In this document: piece after piece, positions 14,483 through 25,340 of the stretch
Position numbering within the stretch: the stretch's first letter is position 1
Layout of the letters: every line of letters starts with the position of its first letter
Translations under genes and position numbers: made by a program
Assembly (NCBI RefSeq): GCF_016925675.1
Contig: NZ_CP070506.1
Span: 3,532,501-3,596,500 of the forward strand
DNA from: Pseudomonas hygromyciniae
Lineage (GTDB): Bacteria > Pseudomonadota > Gammaproteobacteria > Pseudomonadales > Pseudomonadaceae
DNA length: 64,000 nucleotides
Direction of reading: 5' to 3'
The notes under the pieces: generated by a model
Told to the model about the DNA's origin: nothing
The model's input: the letters and a program-made list of their open reading frames with translations, nothing else
Database searches by the model: none

Positions 14483-15547
14483 ATGCGAGCAAAAAAGGCG
14501 GCAAACAGGGACCTGCCGCCGCGAATGATTCGGCGTGTACGCACGCTGAAAGGCGGAAAAGAGTGGGTTGGGTATTACTACGATGGGAGGAATGAAGACG
14601 GGAAGCGAGTGGAGATTCCGCTCGGGGGTGACCTGGAAATTGCGAAGGCTGAATGGGCAAAGCTCGACTGCAAGCCGGTACCGAAGAAAGGAGCCCTGCT
14701 GGGCCAGGTGTTTGACCGTTATGAGCGCGAGATCATCCCAGGCAAAGCGCCCAAGACGCAGAGCGATAATCTCCTGAGCCTGAAGCAACTGCGCAAAGCG
14801 TTCAGCGACGCCCCTATTGATGCGGTTACGCCACAGATCATCGCGCAGTACAGGGATAGCCGGACCGCCAAGGTAAGAGCCAACCGGGAAATATCACTGT
14901 TGTCGCACATCTACAACATTGCGCGGGAGTGGGGGCTCACCGAGAACAACCCTGCCGCCGGCGTGCGCAAGAACAAGGAAGCCCCTCGGGACTTCTACGC
15001 AACTGAGGAGATCTGGAGCGCCGTATACGCAGTCGCAGCCTCGGAGCTTCGCGATGCTATGGACTTGGCCTACCTGACGGGACAGCGCCCAGCTGATGTG
15101 CTTTCGATGCGAGAGGCTGATGCGGTAAATGAATTCCTGCAGGTGTCGCAAGGCAAAACGGCCAAGAAGCTCCGGATCCGCCTTACCGCTGCCGGAAACC
15201 TTAATGATCTGGGCACACTGGTCGAACGACTGATAGAGCAGCGGCGCTCGCGTGGAGTACGGACTCCATACCTAATAATCACTGAAGATGGCCGGCAGGT
15301 GACCAAGCCGATGCTACGCCTACGCTTTGACGATGCCAGGAACAAGGCAATTGCCATTGCTAACAAAGCGGGAGACGGCGTACTTGCCGCGAGCATCCGG
15401 CAGTTCCAGTTCCGCGACATCCGACCAAAAGCAGCCAGTGAGATATTGGACCTGGGCGATGCCAGTCGCCTGCTTGGGCACACGGATAAACGGATAACCG
15501 AGACGGTTTATAGACGTGTTGGTGAGATCGTAAAGCCAACCCGTTGA
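14483..15547 (+). CDS. int: Tyrosine recombinase, phage integrase
   Basis: 354 residues. An N-terminal arm-binding domain (~1-70) and a SAM-like core-binding domain (~73-165) precede the catalytic domain. Catalytic residues are visible: R202 (TGQRPADVL), K225 (QGKTAKK), R314 (FRDIRPKAAS, with Arg where many have His at 311), H333 (LLGHTDKRITETVY) and the nucleophile Y343. It ends 129 bp from the 3' end of tRNA-Ser(UGA), which is the expected attachment site. It catalyses integration and excision of the element spanning positions below 15,676. Confidence 0.93.
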   Translation: MRAKKAANRDLPPRMIRRVRTLKGGKEWVGYYYDGRNEDGKRVEIPLGGDLEIAKAEWAKLDCKPVPKKGALLGQVFDRYEREIIPGKAPKTQSDNLLSLKQLRKAFSDAPIDAVTPQIIAQYRDSRTAKVRANREISLLSHIYNIAREWGLTENNPAAGVRKNKEAPRDFYATEEIWSAVYAVAASELRDAMDLAYLTGQRPADVLSMREADAVNEFLQVSQGKTAKKLRIRLTAAGNLNDLGTLVERLIEQRRSRGVRTPYLIITEDGRQVTKPMLRLRFDDARNKAIAIANKAGDGVLAASIRQFQFRDIRPKAASEILDLGDASRLLGHTDKRITETVYRRVGEIVKPTR

Positions 15548-15639
15548 TAGAGGATCTGACAGTAGTTGCGGAAAGCGTCTTAAACGATGCGGAAACTGTT
15601 AGTTTAAAACCCTGTCCAATTATCGAACGCCAGAAACAC

Positions 15640-15665
15640 AAAAGCCCCGCAATCGCGGGGCTTTC
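15640..15665. terminator. Terminator between integrase and tRNA-Ser
   Basis: AAAGCCCCGC-AAT-CGCGGGGCTTTC forms a strong symmetrical hairpin, usable from both directions: after int on the plus strand and after the tRNA gene on the minus strand. Confidence 0.75.
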
Positions 15666-15675
15666 GTATGAATCT

Positions 15676-15710
15676 TGGCGGGAAACCAGGGATTCGAACC
15701 CTGGGAACGC
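15676..15710. other. Probable prophage attachment junction (3' end of tRNA-Ser)
   Basis: The tRNA 3' half (T-arm and acceptor) abuts the integrase end of the element. Phages that use tRNA genes normally carry a copy of this segment, so the tRNA stays intact at one end and a 15-50 bp duplicate marks the other. The duplicate must lie left of the window; the exact core cannot be set from this side alone. Confidence 0.5.
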
Positions 15711-15766
15711 TATTAACGTTCGCCGGTTTTCAAGACCGGTGCATTCAACCACTCTGCCAATTTCCC
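15676..15766 (-). tRNA. tRNA-Ser(UGA)
   Basis: The minus strand gives a 91-nt class II tRNA: acceptor GGGAAAT paired with GTTTCCC and encoded CCA end; D-arm GGCAGAGTGGTTGAATGC; anticodon stem ACCGGTC/GACCGG-type with loop CTTGAAA containing UGA; a long variable arm GAACGTTAATAGCGTTC; T-arm CCAGGGTTCGAATCCCTGG. It reads UCN serine codons. Its 3' end faces the integrase. Confidence 0.95.
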
Positions 15767-15918
15767 TTGTGCAACACAGGATTATAGTAGTCCATCCTGT
15801 CTCAGCGGGCGCCATAATACCCGAATGAAACACACTGTCAAACTCTCTGCATAGCTTGTTACAGAGCGTCTGTTATGATCTTTGCGACTGAACGTTTCAA
15901 AACTGAAGGAGTGTCGCC

Positions 15919-16590
15919 ATGCGCGAACAGGATTACGCAGTTAATAGCAACGTGCAGGCTGAGCAGCTAGAGGTTAGCCGCGTCCTGCGCAATACATACG
16001 GCCTGCTCGCCCTCACCCTCTCATTTAGCGGCGTGATGGCGTATGTGGCGCAGCAGATGCGTGTCGGTTACCCGAATATCTTCGTGGTGTTGATCGGCTT
16101 CTACGGCCTGTTTTTCCTCACCAACAAGCTGCGCGACTCGGCCTGGGGCCTGGTGTCGGCGTTTGCCCTGACCGGTTTCATGGGGTTCCTGCTGGGCCCG
16201 ATCCTTAACCGTTACCTGGGCATGCAGGGCGGCGCGGAAGTGGTCAGCTCGGCGTTTGCCATGACGGCATTGGTGTTTGGTGGCCTGTCGGCTTATGTAC
16301 TGATCTCCCGTAAGGACATGAGCTTCCTCGGCGGCTTCATCACGGCTGGCTTCTTCGTGTTGCTGGCAGCCGTGTTGGCGAGCATGTTCTTCCAGATCAG
16401 CGGCCTGCAGTTGGCGATCAGCGCCGGTTTCGTGCTGTTTTCCTCGGTCTGCATTCTGTTCCAGACCAGTGCCATCATTCATGGCGGCGAGCGCAACTAC
16501 ATCATGGCGACCATCAGCCTGTATGTATCGATCTACAACCTGTTTGTCAGCCTGTTGCAAATCTTCGGCATCATGAGCCGCGACGACTGA
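15919..16590 (+). CDS. yccA: Bax inhibitor-1/YccA family inner-membrane protein
   Basis: 223 residues, GAAGGAG before ATG 15919. Seven hydrophobic helices cover nearly the whole length, with the family signatures GFITAGFFVLLAAVLASMF and, near the C-terminus, AIIHGGERNYIMATISLYV, which carries the conserved acidic residue. In E. coli YccA is a substrate and modulator of the FtsH protease at the inner membrane; the same role is inferred here. It is monocistronic, with a terminator at 16604-16630. It is the first chromosomal gene beyond the tRNA. Confidence 0.9.
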   Translation: MREQDYAVNSNVQAEQLEVSRVLRNTYGLLALTLSFSGVMAYVAQQMRVGYPNIFVVLIGFYGLFFLTNKLRDSAWGLVSAFALTGFMGFLLGPILNRYLGMQGGAEVVSSAFAMTALVFGGLSAYVLISRKDMSFLGGFITAGFFVLLAAVLASMFFQISGLQLAISAGFVLFSSVCILFQTSAIIHGGERNYIMATISLYVSIYNLFVSLLQIFGIMSRDD

Positions 16591-16603
16591 TCCCAGCCTT
16601 ATC

Positions 16604-16630
16604 AAAAAGCCCGCTTCGGCGGGCTTTTTG
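16604..16630. terminator. Terminator of yccA
   Basis: AAAAAGCCCGC-TTC-GGCGGGCTTTTTG is a perfect hairpin with T-run, 14 bp after the yccA stop. Confidence 0.85.
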
Positions 16631-16677
16631 TTACCTGCGGCTTTATCATTGGCAAAGGTTTACCTACAGAGTGTTCC

Positions 16678-17070
16678 ATGAAGTTCGCAATTGCGCTGTT
16701 TTCCGCCGCCCATGCGCCCTCCTCGCGCCGTGCCCTGCTGTTTGCGCAGGCTGCACTGGCCGGCGGGCATGAGATTGTGCGGCTGTTTTTCTATCAGGAT
16801 GGCGTCTACAGCGCCGCCAATTCGGTGGTCACGCCGCAGGACGAGCAGGATATCGCCCAACAATGGCGCGCCCTGGTCAGCGAGCATCAACTCGATGGCG
16901 TGGTATGCATCGCTGCCGCGTTACGGCGCGGTGTGCTCAACGGCGAGGAGGCCGCGCGCTACCAGCGCAGTGCGGTGAACCTCGATGCGCCCTGGGCGTT
17001 GTCAGGCCTTGGGCAATTGCACGATGCAATCCAGGACGCCGACCGTCTGATCTGCTTTGGAGGGCCATGA
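16678..17070 (+). CDS. tusD: Sulfurtransferase complex subunit TusD (DsrE family)
   Basis: 130 residues, DsrE/F-like Rossmann-type fold. Cys77 in GVVCIAAALRRG is the conserved persulfide-carrying cysteine. TusBCD is a hexameric cytoplasmic relay that takes sulfur from TusA and passes it to TusE for 2-thiolation of the wobble uridine (mnm5s2U34) by MnmA; mnmA lies in this window at 38187. First gene of tusDCBE-ybiB, each gene overlapping or touching the next. Confidence 0.92.
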   Translation: MKFAIALFSAAHAPSSRRALLFAQAALAGGHEIVRLFFYQDGVYSAANSVVTPQDEQDIAQQWRALVSEHQLDGVVCIAAALRRGVLNGEEAARYQRSAVNLDAPWALSGLGQLHDAIQDADRLICFGGP

Positions 17071-17071
17071 A

Positions 17072-17422
17072 ATGTCCAGATCCTTGCTGGTAATCAGTCG
17101 CCAGGCGCCGTGGTCCGGGCCCAGTGCGCGGGAAGCGCTGGATGTGGTACTGGCCGGTGGCGCATTCGACTTGCCGATTGGGCTGCTGTTTCTGGATGAC
17201 GGGGTATTTCAACTGGCCCCCGCACAGAATGCCAAAGCGGTGCAGCAGAAGGATGTGACTGCCAACCTGCAGGCACTCTCGCTGTTCGGCATCGATGAGG
17301 TATTCGCATGCAGCCACAGCCTGGCCGAGCGTGGATTGGCCGTCCCTGACAACGCGCAGCCACTGAGCAGCGAGCAGATTTCCCAGATGATTGACCGTTA
17401 CGATCAGGTGATGACCCTCTGA
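17072..17422 (+). CDS. tusC: Sulfurtransferase complex subunit TusC (DsrF)
   Basis: 116 residues from ATG 17072, just after the tusD stop; GGAGGG is upstream. DsrE/F-like fold (SLLVISRQAPWSGPSAREAL ... LPIGLLFLDDGVFQL) typical of TusC, a structural partner of TusD without an obligatory active cysteine. Functions only as part of the TusBCD sulfur relay for tRNA 2-thiouridine. Its TGA overlaps the tusB ATG. Confidence 0.9.
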   Translation: MSRSLLVISRQAPWSGPSAREALDVVLAGGAFDLPIGLLFLDDGVFQLAPAQNAKAVQQKDVTANLQALSLFGIDEVFACSHSLAERGLAVPDNAQPLSSEQISQMIDRYDQVMTL

Positions 17423-17715
17423 TGTCGACCTTGCATGTATTGTCCCACTCCCCTTTTTCCGACAGCAGACTAGACAGTTGCCTACGCCTGTGTGGCGCAC
17501 AAGACGCGATCCTGCTGTGCGGCGATGCAACCTATGCCCTGCAAGCCGGTAGCGCGCCCTTCAAGGCCCTGGAAGGCAAGGCCTTATCCATCTTCGTGCT
17601 TGTCGAAGACGCCCAGGCCCGCGGCCTGTCGTTGCCGGACTGGGCCAAGAGTGTCGACTACCCGGGTTTTGTGCAGTTGTCGATCGACCATGACAAGGTC
17701 AACAGCTGGCTATGA
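17422..17715 (+). CDS. tusB: Sulfurtransferase complex subunit TusB (DsrH)
   Basis: 97 residues beginning MSTLHVLSHSPFSDSRLDSC, a TusB/DsrH signature, and ending in Asp-Lys-Val-Asn-Ser-Trp-Leu, as in the family. The smallest TusBCD subunit; contributes to the hexamer rather than catalysis. Overlaps tusC by one base and tusE by four (ATGA), so the subunits are made in a coupled ratio. Confidence 0.9.
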   Translation: MSTLHVLSHSPFSDSRLDSCLRLCGAQDAILLCGDATYALQAGSAPFKALEGKALSIFVLVEDAQARGLSLPDWAKSVDYPGFVQLSIDHDKVNSWL

Positions 17716-18047
17716 ACACTCTGACCGTAGGCGCGCGCACCCTGGAGCTGGACAAGGACGGTTACCTGGTTGACCTCAATGCCTGGTCCACCGAGGTGGC
17801 CAACGCCCTGGCAAGCGCCGAAGATCTGGAATTGACCGACGAACACTGGGAAATCCTCGAACTGCTCAGGGTTTTTTACCAGGAGTTCCAGTTATCACCG
17901 GCCACCCGCCCGCTGATCAAGTACACCGCCTTGAAGCTGGGCCCGGAAAAGGGCAACAGCCTGCACCTCAACCGACTGTTCAAAGGCACTCCCGCCAAAC
18001 TTGCCGCCAAGCTGGCGGGCCTGCCCAGACCGACGAATTGCTTATGA
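17712..18047 (+). CDS. tusE: Sulfur-relay protein TusE (DsrC family)
   Basis: 111 residues. DsrC-like features: LDKDGYLVDLNAWSTEVANA near the N-terminus, central FYQEFQLSPATRPLIKY, and the essential penultimate cysteine in the flexible tail PTNCL. TusE receives persulfide sulfur from TusD at that cysteine and delivers it to MnmA-tRNA. Overlaps ybiB by four bases. Confidence 0.93.
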   Translation: MNTLTVGARTLELDKDGYLVDLNAWSTEVANALASAEDLELTDEHWEILELLRVFYQEFQLSPATRPLIKYTALKLGPEKGNSLHLNRLFKGTPAKLAAKLAGLPRPTNCL

Positions 18048-19045
18048 CCGACTTTGCCCCGCTGATCACCGAAACTCCCGCCGAACATCCCTTTGCGCCG
18101 TTTGTGCGCATCCTCGGCAAAGGCAAGCGCGGTGCCCGCAGCCTGACGCGCGAAGAAGCGCGGGAAGCCATGGGCATGCTGCTCGACGAAAAGGTTGAGG
18201 AGTCCCAGCTCGGCGCGTTCCTGATGCTGCTGCGCCACAAGGAAGAAAGCCCCGAGGAACTCGCCGGTTTCACCGAGGCCCTGCGCGAACGCCTGAACCC
18301 GCCGGCGCTGCAGGTGGATGTCGATTGGCCTACCTACGCCGGAAAAAAACGCCACCTGCCGTGGTACCTGCTGGCCGCCAAGTGCCTGGCGCAGAACGGC
18401 GTGCGAATTTTCATGCATGGCGGCGGCGCCCACACGGCGGGCCGGCTGTACACCGAACAGTTGCTGGGTGAATTGCAGATTCCACTGTGCCGCAACTGGC
18501 AACAGGTCGAGACCGCCCTTGCGCAAGGCAACCTGGCGTTTATGCCCCTGGGTGACTGGGCCCCGCAACTGCAACGCATGATTGACCTGCGCAACATCCT
18601 TGGCCTGCGCTCACCTATCCATTCCCTGGCGCGCATCCTCAACCCGCTGGGCGCACGCTGCGGCCTGCAAAGCATCTTCCATCCCGGTTACCAGGGCGTA
18701 CATCGCGATGCCAGTGGCCTGCTGGGTGACAACACCATTGTGATCAAGGGCGATGGCGGCGAGATCGAGATCAATCCCGACTCCGCCAGCCACTTATATG
18801 GCACCACCGGTGGCGCAAGCTGGGATGAGGAGTGGCCTGCCCTCTCTGCCCAGCGCCACGTCAAGCCGGCCAGCCTCGACCCCGGGCATTTGAAGGCCCT
18901 GTGGCGCGGTGAAGTGCAGGACAGCTACCCGCAGTTGGCGCTGATCGCAACCATGGCCCTGGCCCTGCGCGGCCTTGGACACCCACGGGAACAGGCGTTC
19001 GAACTGGCCCAGCAGTATTGGGATGCGCGGGACAAATCGATTTAA
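18044..19045 (+). CDS. ybiB: YbiB/TrpD2-like nucleic-acid-binding protein
   Basis: 333 residues from ATG 18044 (MTDFAPLITETPAEHPFAPF). It has the anthranilate phosphoribosyltransferase-like fold: an N-terminal helical domain with TREEAREAMGMLLDEKVEES and a large domain with MHGGGAHTAGRLYTE and LLGDNTIVIKGDGGEIE. Relatives annotated as glycosyl transferase family are not TrpD; E. coli YbiB binds single-stranded nucleic acid and is SOS-linked. Coupling to tusE by overlap is conserved in Pseudomonas, hinting at an RNA role, which is not established. Confidence 0.85.
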   Translation: MTDFAPLITETPAEHPFAPFVRILGKGKRGARSLTREEAREAMGMLLDEKVEESQLGAFLMLLRHKEESPEELAGFTEALRERLNPPALQVDVDWPTYAGKKRHLPWYLLAAKCLAQNGVRIFMHGGGAHTAGRLYTEQLLGELQIPLCRNWQQVETALAQGNLAFMPLGDWAPQLQRMIDLRNILGLRSPIHSLARILNPLGARCGLQSIFHPGYQGVHRDASGLLGDNTIVIKGDGGEIEINPDSASHLYGTTGGASWDEEWPALSAQRHVKPASLDPGHLKALWRGEVQDSYPQLALIATMALALRGLGHPREQAFELAQQYWDARDKSI

Positions 19046-19133
19046 TCGATCATTAACCCCGAGCCTTTGCGCTATTTGTTCGAACCCAGACGATTAGACT
19101 GCACTCCAACGCTTAATAGCCAAGGAGTCAGTC

Positions 19134-20129
19134 ATGGGTTTGCTGATTGAAGGACACTGGCATGACCAGTGGTACGAAAGTAGCGCAGATGGCGCCTTCC
19201 AACGGGAACAGGCGCAACGCCGGCACTGGGTCACCGCAGATGGCCAAGCTGGCCCAAGCGGCGACAGCGGCTTCAAAGCCGAAGCCGGCCGCTACCACCT
19301 CTATGTCTCCCTCGCCTGCCCCTGGGCGCACCGCACCCTGATCCTGCGCAAGCTCAAGGGTTTGGAAAGCCTGATCGACGTGTCGGTGGTCAGTTGGCTG
19401 ATGCTGGAAAACGGCTGGACCTTCGATAAGGCCCATGGCTCTACCGGCGACAGGCTCGACGACTTTGCTTTCATGCACCAGCGCTATACCGCCGATACCG
19501 CCGACTACACCGGGCGCGTCACGGTGCCGGTGCTGTGGGACAAGCAGCTCAATCGCATCGTCAGCAATGAGTCGGCGGAGATCATCCGCATGTTCAACAG
19601 CGCGTTCGACGGGCTGACCGGCAACACCCTGGACTTCTACCCTGAGCCGCTACGCCCGACCATCGATGCGTTGAACGAGCGGATCTATCCTGCGGTAAAC
19701 AACGGCGTGTACCGCGCAGGCTTTGCCACTTCGCAGCAGGCGTACGAAAACGCGTTTGATGATGTGTTTGCCGAACTGGATCACCTGGAACAGCACCTGG
19801 CCAAGCATCGCTACCTGGCGGGTGAATACCTGACCGAGGCCGATGTGCGGCTGTTTACCACGCTGATTCGTTTTGACGCGGTGTATTACAGCCACTTCAA
19901 ATGCAACCTACGGCGGATTGCGGATTATCCGAATCTGTCGAATTGGCTACGGGAACTGTATCAATGGCCGGGCGTGGCCGAGACGGTGGATTTTGCCCAC
20001 ATCAAGGGGCATTACTATGCCAGCCACCGGACGATCAACCCCACAGGGATTGTGCCGAAGGGGCCATTGCAGGCGTTTGATAGCAAACATGACCGACAGA
20101 ACATGAGCAGCAAGGGCGTCTGGAGCTAA
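19134..20129 (+). CDS. yqjG: Glutathionyl-hydroquinone reductase (Xi-class GST)
   Basis: 331 residues; AAGGAG precedes ATG 19134. The thioredoxin-like N-terminal domain carries the catalytic Cys in YVSLACPWAHRTLI (~56-69), diagnostic of Xi-class enzymes, followed by a helical C-terminal domain with HRYLAGEYLTEADVRLFTTL. These cytosolic enzymes reduce glutathionyl-hydroquinones to hydroquinones, releasing GSSG. Monocistronic; a REP doublet follows. Confidence 0.9.
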   Translation: MGLLIEGHWHDQWYESSADGAFQREQAQRRHWVTADGQAGPSGDSGFKAEAGRYHLYVSLACPWAHRTLILRKLKGLESLIDVSVVSWLMLENGWTFDKAHGSTGDRLDDFAFMHQRYTADTADYTGRVTVPVLWDKQLNRIVSNESAEIIRMFNSAFDGLTGNTLDFYPEPLRPTIDALNERIYPAVNNGVYRAGFATSQQAYENAFDDVFAELDHLEQHLAKHRYLAGEYLTEADVRLFTTLIRFDAVYYSHFKCNLRRIADYPNLSNWLRELYQWPGVAETVDFAHIKGHYYASHRTINPTGIVPKGPLQAFDSKHDRQNMSSKGVWS

Positions 20130-20138
20130 AGCAAAAAC

Positions 20139-20238
20139 TGTAGGAGCGAGCTTGCTCGCGAAGATCGTCAACGATAACGCTGGCATTCTGGAGGAACGCG
20201 GCGCAGTTGAGTTCTTCGCGAGCAAGCTCGCTCCTACA
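20139..20238. repeat. REP doublet (REPIN), TGTAGGAGCGAGC type
   Basis: Two inverted copies, TGTAGGAGCGAGCTTGCTCG at 20139 and its complement ending at 20238, with a ~50-bp spacer. This is the Pseudomonas fluorescens REP/REPIN architecture, mobilised by RAYT transposases. It sits between convergent yqjG and cysG. Confidence 0.88.
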
Positions 20239-20258
20239 ATGGATGTGAGTGCCGGTTA

Positions 20259-21653
20259 TCACACCTGGGACTGAGCGCCTTCAAACCACTTCAACTTCTC
20301 ACGCAACACCACTACTTCTCCTACGATCACCAGCGTCGGCGCATGCACTTCATGCTCCGCCACCAAGCGCGGCAGGTCGGCCAGGGTGCCCGTAAACACG
20401 CGCTGGTTCGACGTGGTGCCTTGCTGGATCAGCGCAGCCGGGGTATCCGCCGAGCGGCCGTGGCGGATCAGTTGCTCGCAGATGATCGGCAAGCCAATCA
20501 AGCCCATATAGAACACCAACGTCTGCGACGGCCCCACCAGGTCATTCCAGGGCAAATCCGAGGTCCCATTTTTCAGGTGCCCCGTGATGAAACGCACCGA
20601 TTGCGCATAATCACGGTGGGTCAAGGGAATGCCGGCGTAAGCTGCACAACCGCTGGCAGCGGTAATCCCCGGCACCACCTGGAACGGGATGCCATTAGCC
20701 GCCAGCTCCTCGATCTCTTCACCGCCACGCCCGAAAATAAACGGATCGCCGCCCTTGAGGCGCAGCACGCGCTTGCCCTGCTTGGCCAGTTTCACCAATT
20801 GCTGGTTGATCTGCTCTTGCGGCACCGCGTGATCGGCGCGGCGCTTACCGACGTACACGCGCTCGGCATCGCGCCGGCACAACTCAAGAATCGCTGGTGC
20901 CACCAGGCGGTCATATAGCACCACATCGGCCTGCTGCATCAAGCGCAGGGCGCGAAAGGTCAGGAGGTCCGGATCACCGGGGCCCGCACCGACCAAATAC
21001 ACTTCACCAGGCGCATGGGGCGGCTTGCCATTGACCTTCTCCACCAGCAAACGCTCGGCCTCATCGCCTTGCCCAGCCAGTTGCCGATCGGCAATCGGCC
21101 CTTGGAAAACCTCTTCCCAGAAAGCCCGGCGTTGTTGTACATCCGGATACAAACCTTTGACCTGCGCCCGAAAGCGCGCGGCCAGCCCGGCCAATTGGCC
21201 GTAGGTGGACGGAATCCAGGTTTCCAGCTTGGCCCGGATCAAGCGCGCCAAGACCGGTGCGTCACCGCCACTGGACACCGCAATCACCAAGGGCGAGCGG
21301 TCGACAATCGCCGGGAAGATCACACTGCACAAGGCCGGAGCGTCCACCACATTGACCGGCACGCACCGGCGCCGGGCATCGCTGGACACTTGCGCATTCA
21401 GCGGCTCGTCGTCGGTTGCCGCGATGATCAGGGTGCAGCCATCAAGGTCTGCCTCCTGGTAACCACGCACAATCAGTTCACCGCCACTGCCCTGCACCAG
21501 TTCACGCAACTGGTCTTCGATCAAGGGAGCAACCACCCGCAGTAACGCGCCGGCGTCGGCCAGTAGCCGGGACTTGCGCAAGGCAATCTCCCCGCCACCG
21601 ACGACCAACACACGGCTGCCGCGCAGGTTATGAAACAGCGGCAGAAATTCCAT
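20259..21653 (-). CDS. cysG: Siroheme synthase CysG (trifunctional)
   Basis: 464 residues. Residues 1-~200 are the Met8-like bifunctional precorrin-2 dehydrogenase/sirohydrochlorin ferrochelatase with the NAD-binding [17 protein letters not shown]. Residues ~215-460 are the uroporphyrinogen-III C-methyltransferase (SUMT), with [19 protein letters not shown] and [15 protein letters not shown]. It converts uroporphyrinogen III to siroheme, cofactor of sulfite and nitrite reductases. The start abuts the serS stop, so it is transcribed with serS-crcB-rarA-lolA. Confidence 0.95.
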   Translation of the reverse strand: MEFLPLFHNLRGSRVLVVGGGEIALRKSRLLADAGALLRVVAPLIEDQLRELVQGSGGELIVRGYQEADLDGCTLIIAATDDEPLNAQVSSDARRRCVPVNVVDAPALCSVIFPAIVDRSPLVIAVSSGGDAPVLARLIRAKLETWIPSTYGQLAGLAARFRAQVKGLYPDVQQRRAFWEEVFQGPIADRQLAGQGDEAERLLVEKVNGKPPHAPGEVYLVGAGPGDPDLLTFRALRLMQQADVVLYDRLVAPAILELCRRDAERVYVGKRRADHAVPQEQINQQLVKLAKQGKRVLRLKGGDPFIFGRGGEEIEELAANGIPFQVVPGITAASGCAAYAGIPLTHRDYAQSVRFITGHLKNGTSDLPWNDLVGPSQTLVFYMGLIGLPIICEQLIRHGRSADTPAALIQQGTTSNQRVFTGTLADLPRLVAEHEVHAPTLVIVGEVVVLREKLKWFEGAQSQV

Positions 21654-23321
<1,668 letters not shown>

Positions 23322-23325
<4 letters not shown>

Positions 23326-24648
23326 GGTTTTCTCCGCTGTTTAGGGCTCAAGCGATCAAGTTGCGCCAGGTGATTGAGCTTTTCTCCGATCTTCAGCTCC
23401 AGGCCACGGGGCACCGGCTGGTAGAAAGGTTGCGGCTCCAGATCGTCGGGAAAGTAGTCTTCACCGGCTGCATAGGCATCCGGCTCATCGTGGGCGTAAC
23501 GGTATTCGTCGCCATAACCCAATTGTTTCATCAGCTTGGTGGGCGCGTTGCGCAGGTGCAGCGGGACCTCCAGCGAGCCGTGCTCGGCCGCTGCACGCAA
23601 TGCCGACTTGAAGCCCATGTACACCGCATTGCTTTTCGGCGCACAGGCCAGGTAGGTGATGGCCTGTGCCACCGCCAACTCACCTTCCGGGCTGCCCAGG
23701 CGCTCCTGGACCTCCCATGCCGCCAGGCACAGGCTCAGGGCGCGGGGATCGGCGTTGCCGATGTCCTCGCTGGCCATGCGCACCACGCGCCGGGCCAGGT
23801 ACAGTGGATCGCAACCGCCGTCGATCATGCGTGCAAACCAATACAACGCGCCGTCCGGGTTGGAGCCGCGTACAGATTTGTGCAACGCGGAAATCTGGTC
23901 GTAAAGGCTTCGCCGCCCTTGTCGAAGCGCCGCCGGGTATCACCCAGCAGGCTTTGCAGCAGGTCGACGCCAATCTCACTGTTGTCTTCGGCCAGGTCAG
24001 AGGCGTTCTCCAGCAGGTTGAGGAAACGTCGACCGTCACCGTCAGCCGCCGCCAGCAGAATCTTGAACCCCTCCTCCCCCCAGGCTCAAATGGCGTTTGC
24101 CCAGCCCCTTGTCCTCGCCCAGCGCCCGCTGCAACAGCTTCTGCATTGCGGCTTCATCGAGGCTCTTGAGCACATACACTCGCGCCCGCGAGAGCAAGGC
24201 GTTGTTCAGTTCAAACGAGGGGTTTTTCCGTGGTGGCGCCGATGAAAATCAGCGTGCCGTCTTCCACGTAAGGCAGGAATGCATCCTGCTGGGATTTGTT
24301 GAAGCGATGTACTTCGTCGACAAACAGGATGGTGCGCCGGCCGTACTGCCCGGCCTGCTGCTTGGCAACCTCCACTGCCTGGCGGATCTCTTTGACCCCG
24401 GCCAACACCGCCGAGACCGTTTCAAAGTGTGCATCCGAGACTTTCGCCAACAGCCGCGCCAGGGTGGTCTTGCCCACGCCCGGCGGGCCCCAGAAAATCA
24501 TCGAGTGCAGGGCACCCTGCTCCAGGGCCTCGCGCAGGGGCTTGCCGCGAGCCAGCAAGTGCTCTTGCCCGACATACTCATCCAGATTGGTCGAGCGCAA
24601 ACGCGCTGCCAAAGGCTGGGCAATCGGGTCACTTCGAAACAGGTCCAT
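23322..24648 (-). pseudogene. rarA: rarA (replication-associated recombination AAA+ ATPase), three frameshifts as sequenced
   Basis: The whole RarA/MgsA protein (~440 aa) can be read, but across three frames. N-terminal part (24648-24211): Walker [16 protein letters not shown], Walker B FVDEVHRF and sensor IFIGATTE. Indels: an extra A in the run at ~24222-24227 (expected [10 protein letters not shown]), an extra G at 24076-24081 (expected LSLGEEGFK), and a missing T at ~23904 (expected [11 protein letters not shown]). The C-terminal part from 23885 ([19 protein letters not shown]) is intact. RarA is a clamp-loader-like ATPase at stalled forks. All three lesions are in homopolymers and conserved sequence is undamaged elsewhere, so sequencing error is likelier than decay. 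Confidence 0.85.
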
Positions 24649-24658
24649 GGGCAGCGAT

Positions 24659-25283
24659 TTACTCCTGGATCACATCGGCACCCTTGGGGATGTCGAACTT
24701 GAACGTCGAGGCTGGAACAGGCTCATTGGCCTTGACCCCGGTGAACAGGATATTGGTGCGCTGGCCGACACTGTCGACCAGTTGCATATCGTTGATCACG
24801 CCGTTGCGGAACGACAAGCGCAGGCTGTCGAACAACGTGTCCTTGGACTTGGGCTTGAGGGTGAAATCGATCACGTTGCTCTGTTGCTTGGAGGTGATCT
24901 CGAAACTCTCGCTGATCTGCGACACATCACCGGACAGCAACAAGGCCGGGGGTCTGGCTCAGGCGCGGGTCGAGGGTCTTGATGGTCGCCTGCTCCAGGT
25001 CCGGGTCCCACAGCGTGACTTTCTTGCCATCAGAAACGATGGTCTGCTCGTTGGGTGCATCGGTTTTCCAGAAAAACAGGCCTGGGCGCTGCACCGCCAT
25101 TTCACCGGCCGTTTCCTGCAACTGCGTGCCGCCGCCGTCCAGGGTCAACTGGGAGAAGCGCGCGGTCAGGGTCTTGGATTTGTCCAGCAGGTTGGTCAGG
25201 CTCGCGACGGATGCCTGGTCAGCGTGGGCCGAAAACGCGGTCAAGGCCAATGCCGGCAACAACAGCATGCGGATAAGACGCAT
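24659..25283 (-). pseudogene. lolA: lolA (outer-membrane lipoprotein carrier), one frameshift as sequenced
   Basis: Start ATG 25283 with GAGGA upstream; signal peptide [21 protein letters not shown]. The first frame reads through [20 protein letters not shown] and then goes astray at a C-run near 24948-24952 (five C, four expected for [11 protein letters not shown]). The rest, [20 protein letters not shown] to the C-terminus, continues in another frame to 24659. LolA shuttles lipoproteins from LolCDE to LolB through the periplasm and is normally essential, so the extra base is most likely a sequencing error. Lies between ftsK and rarA. Confidence 0.88.
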
Positions 25284-25340
25284 GGGAGTCCTCATAGAAT
25301 GATGTGAAAGGCGCGCCGCGTGCTGCCACGCGGCACGAGG

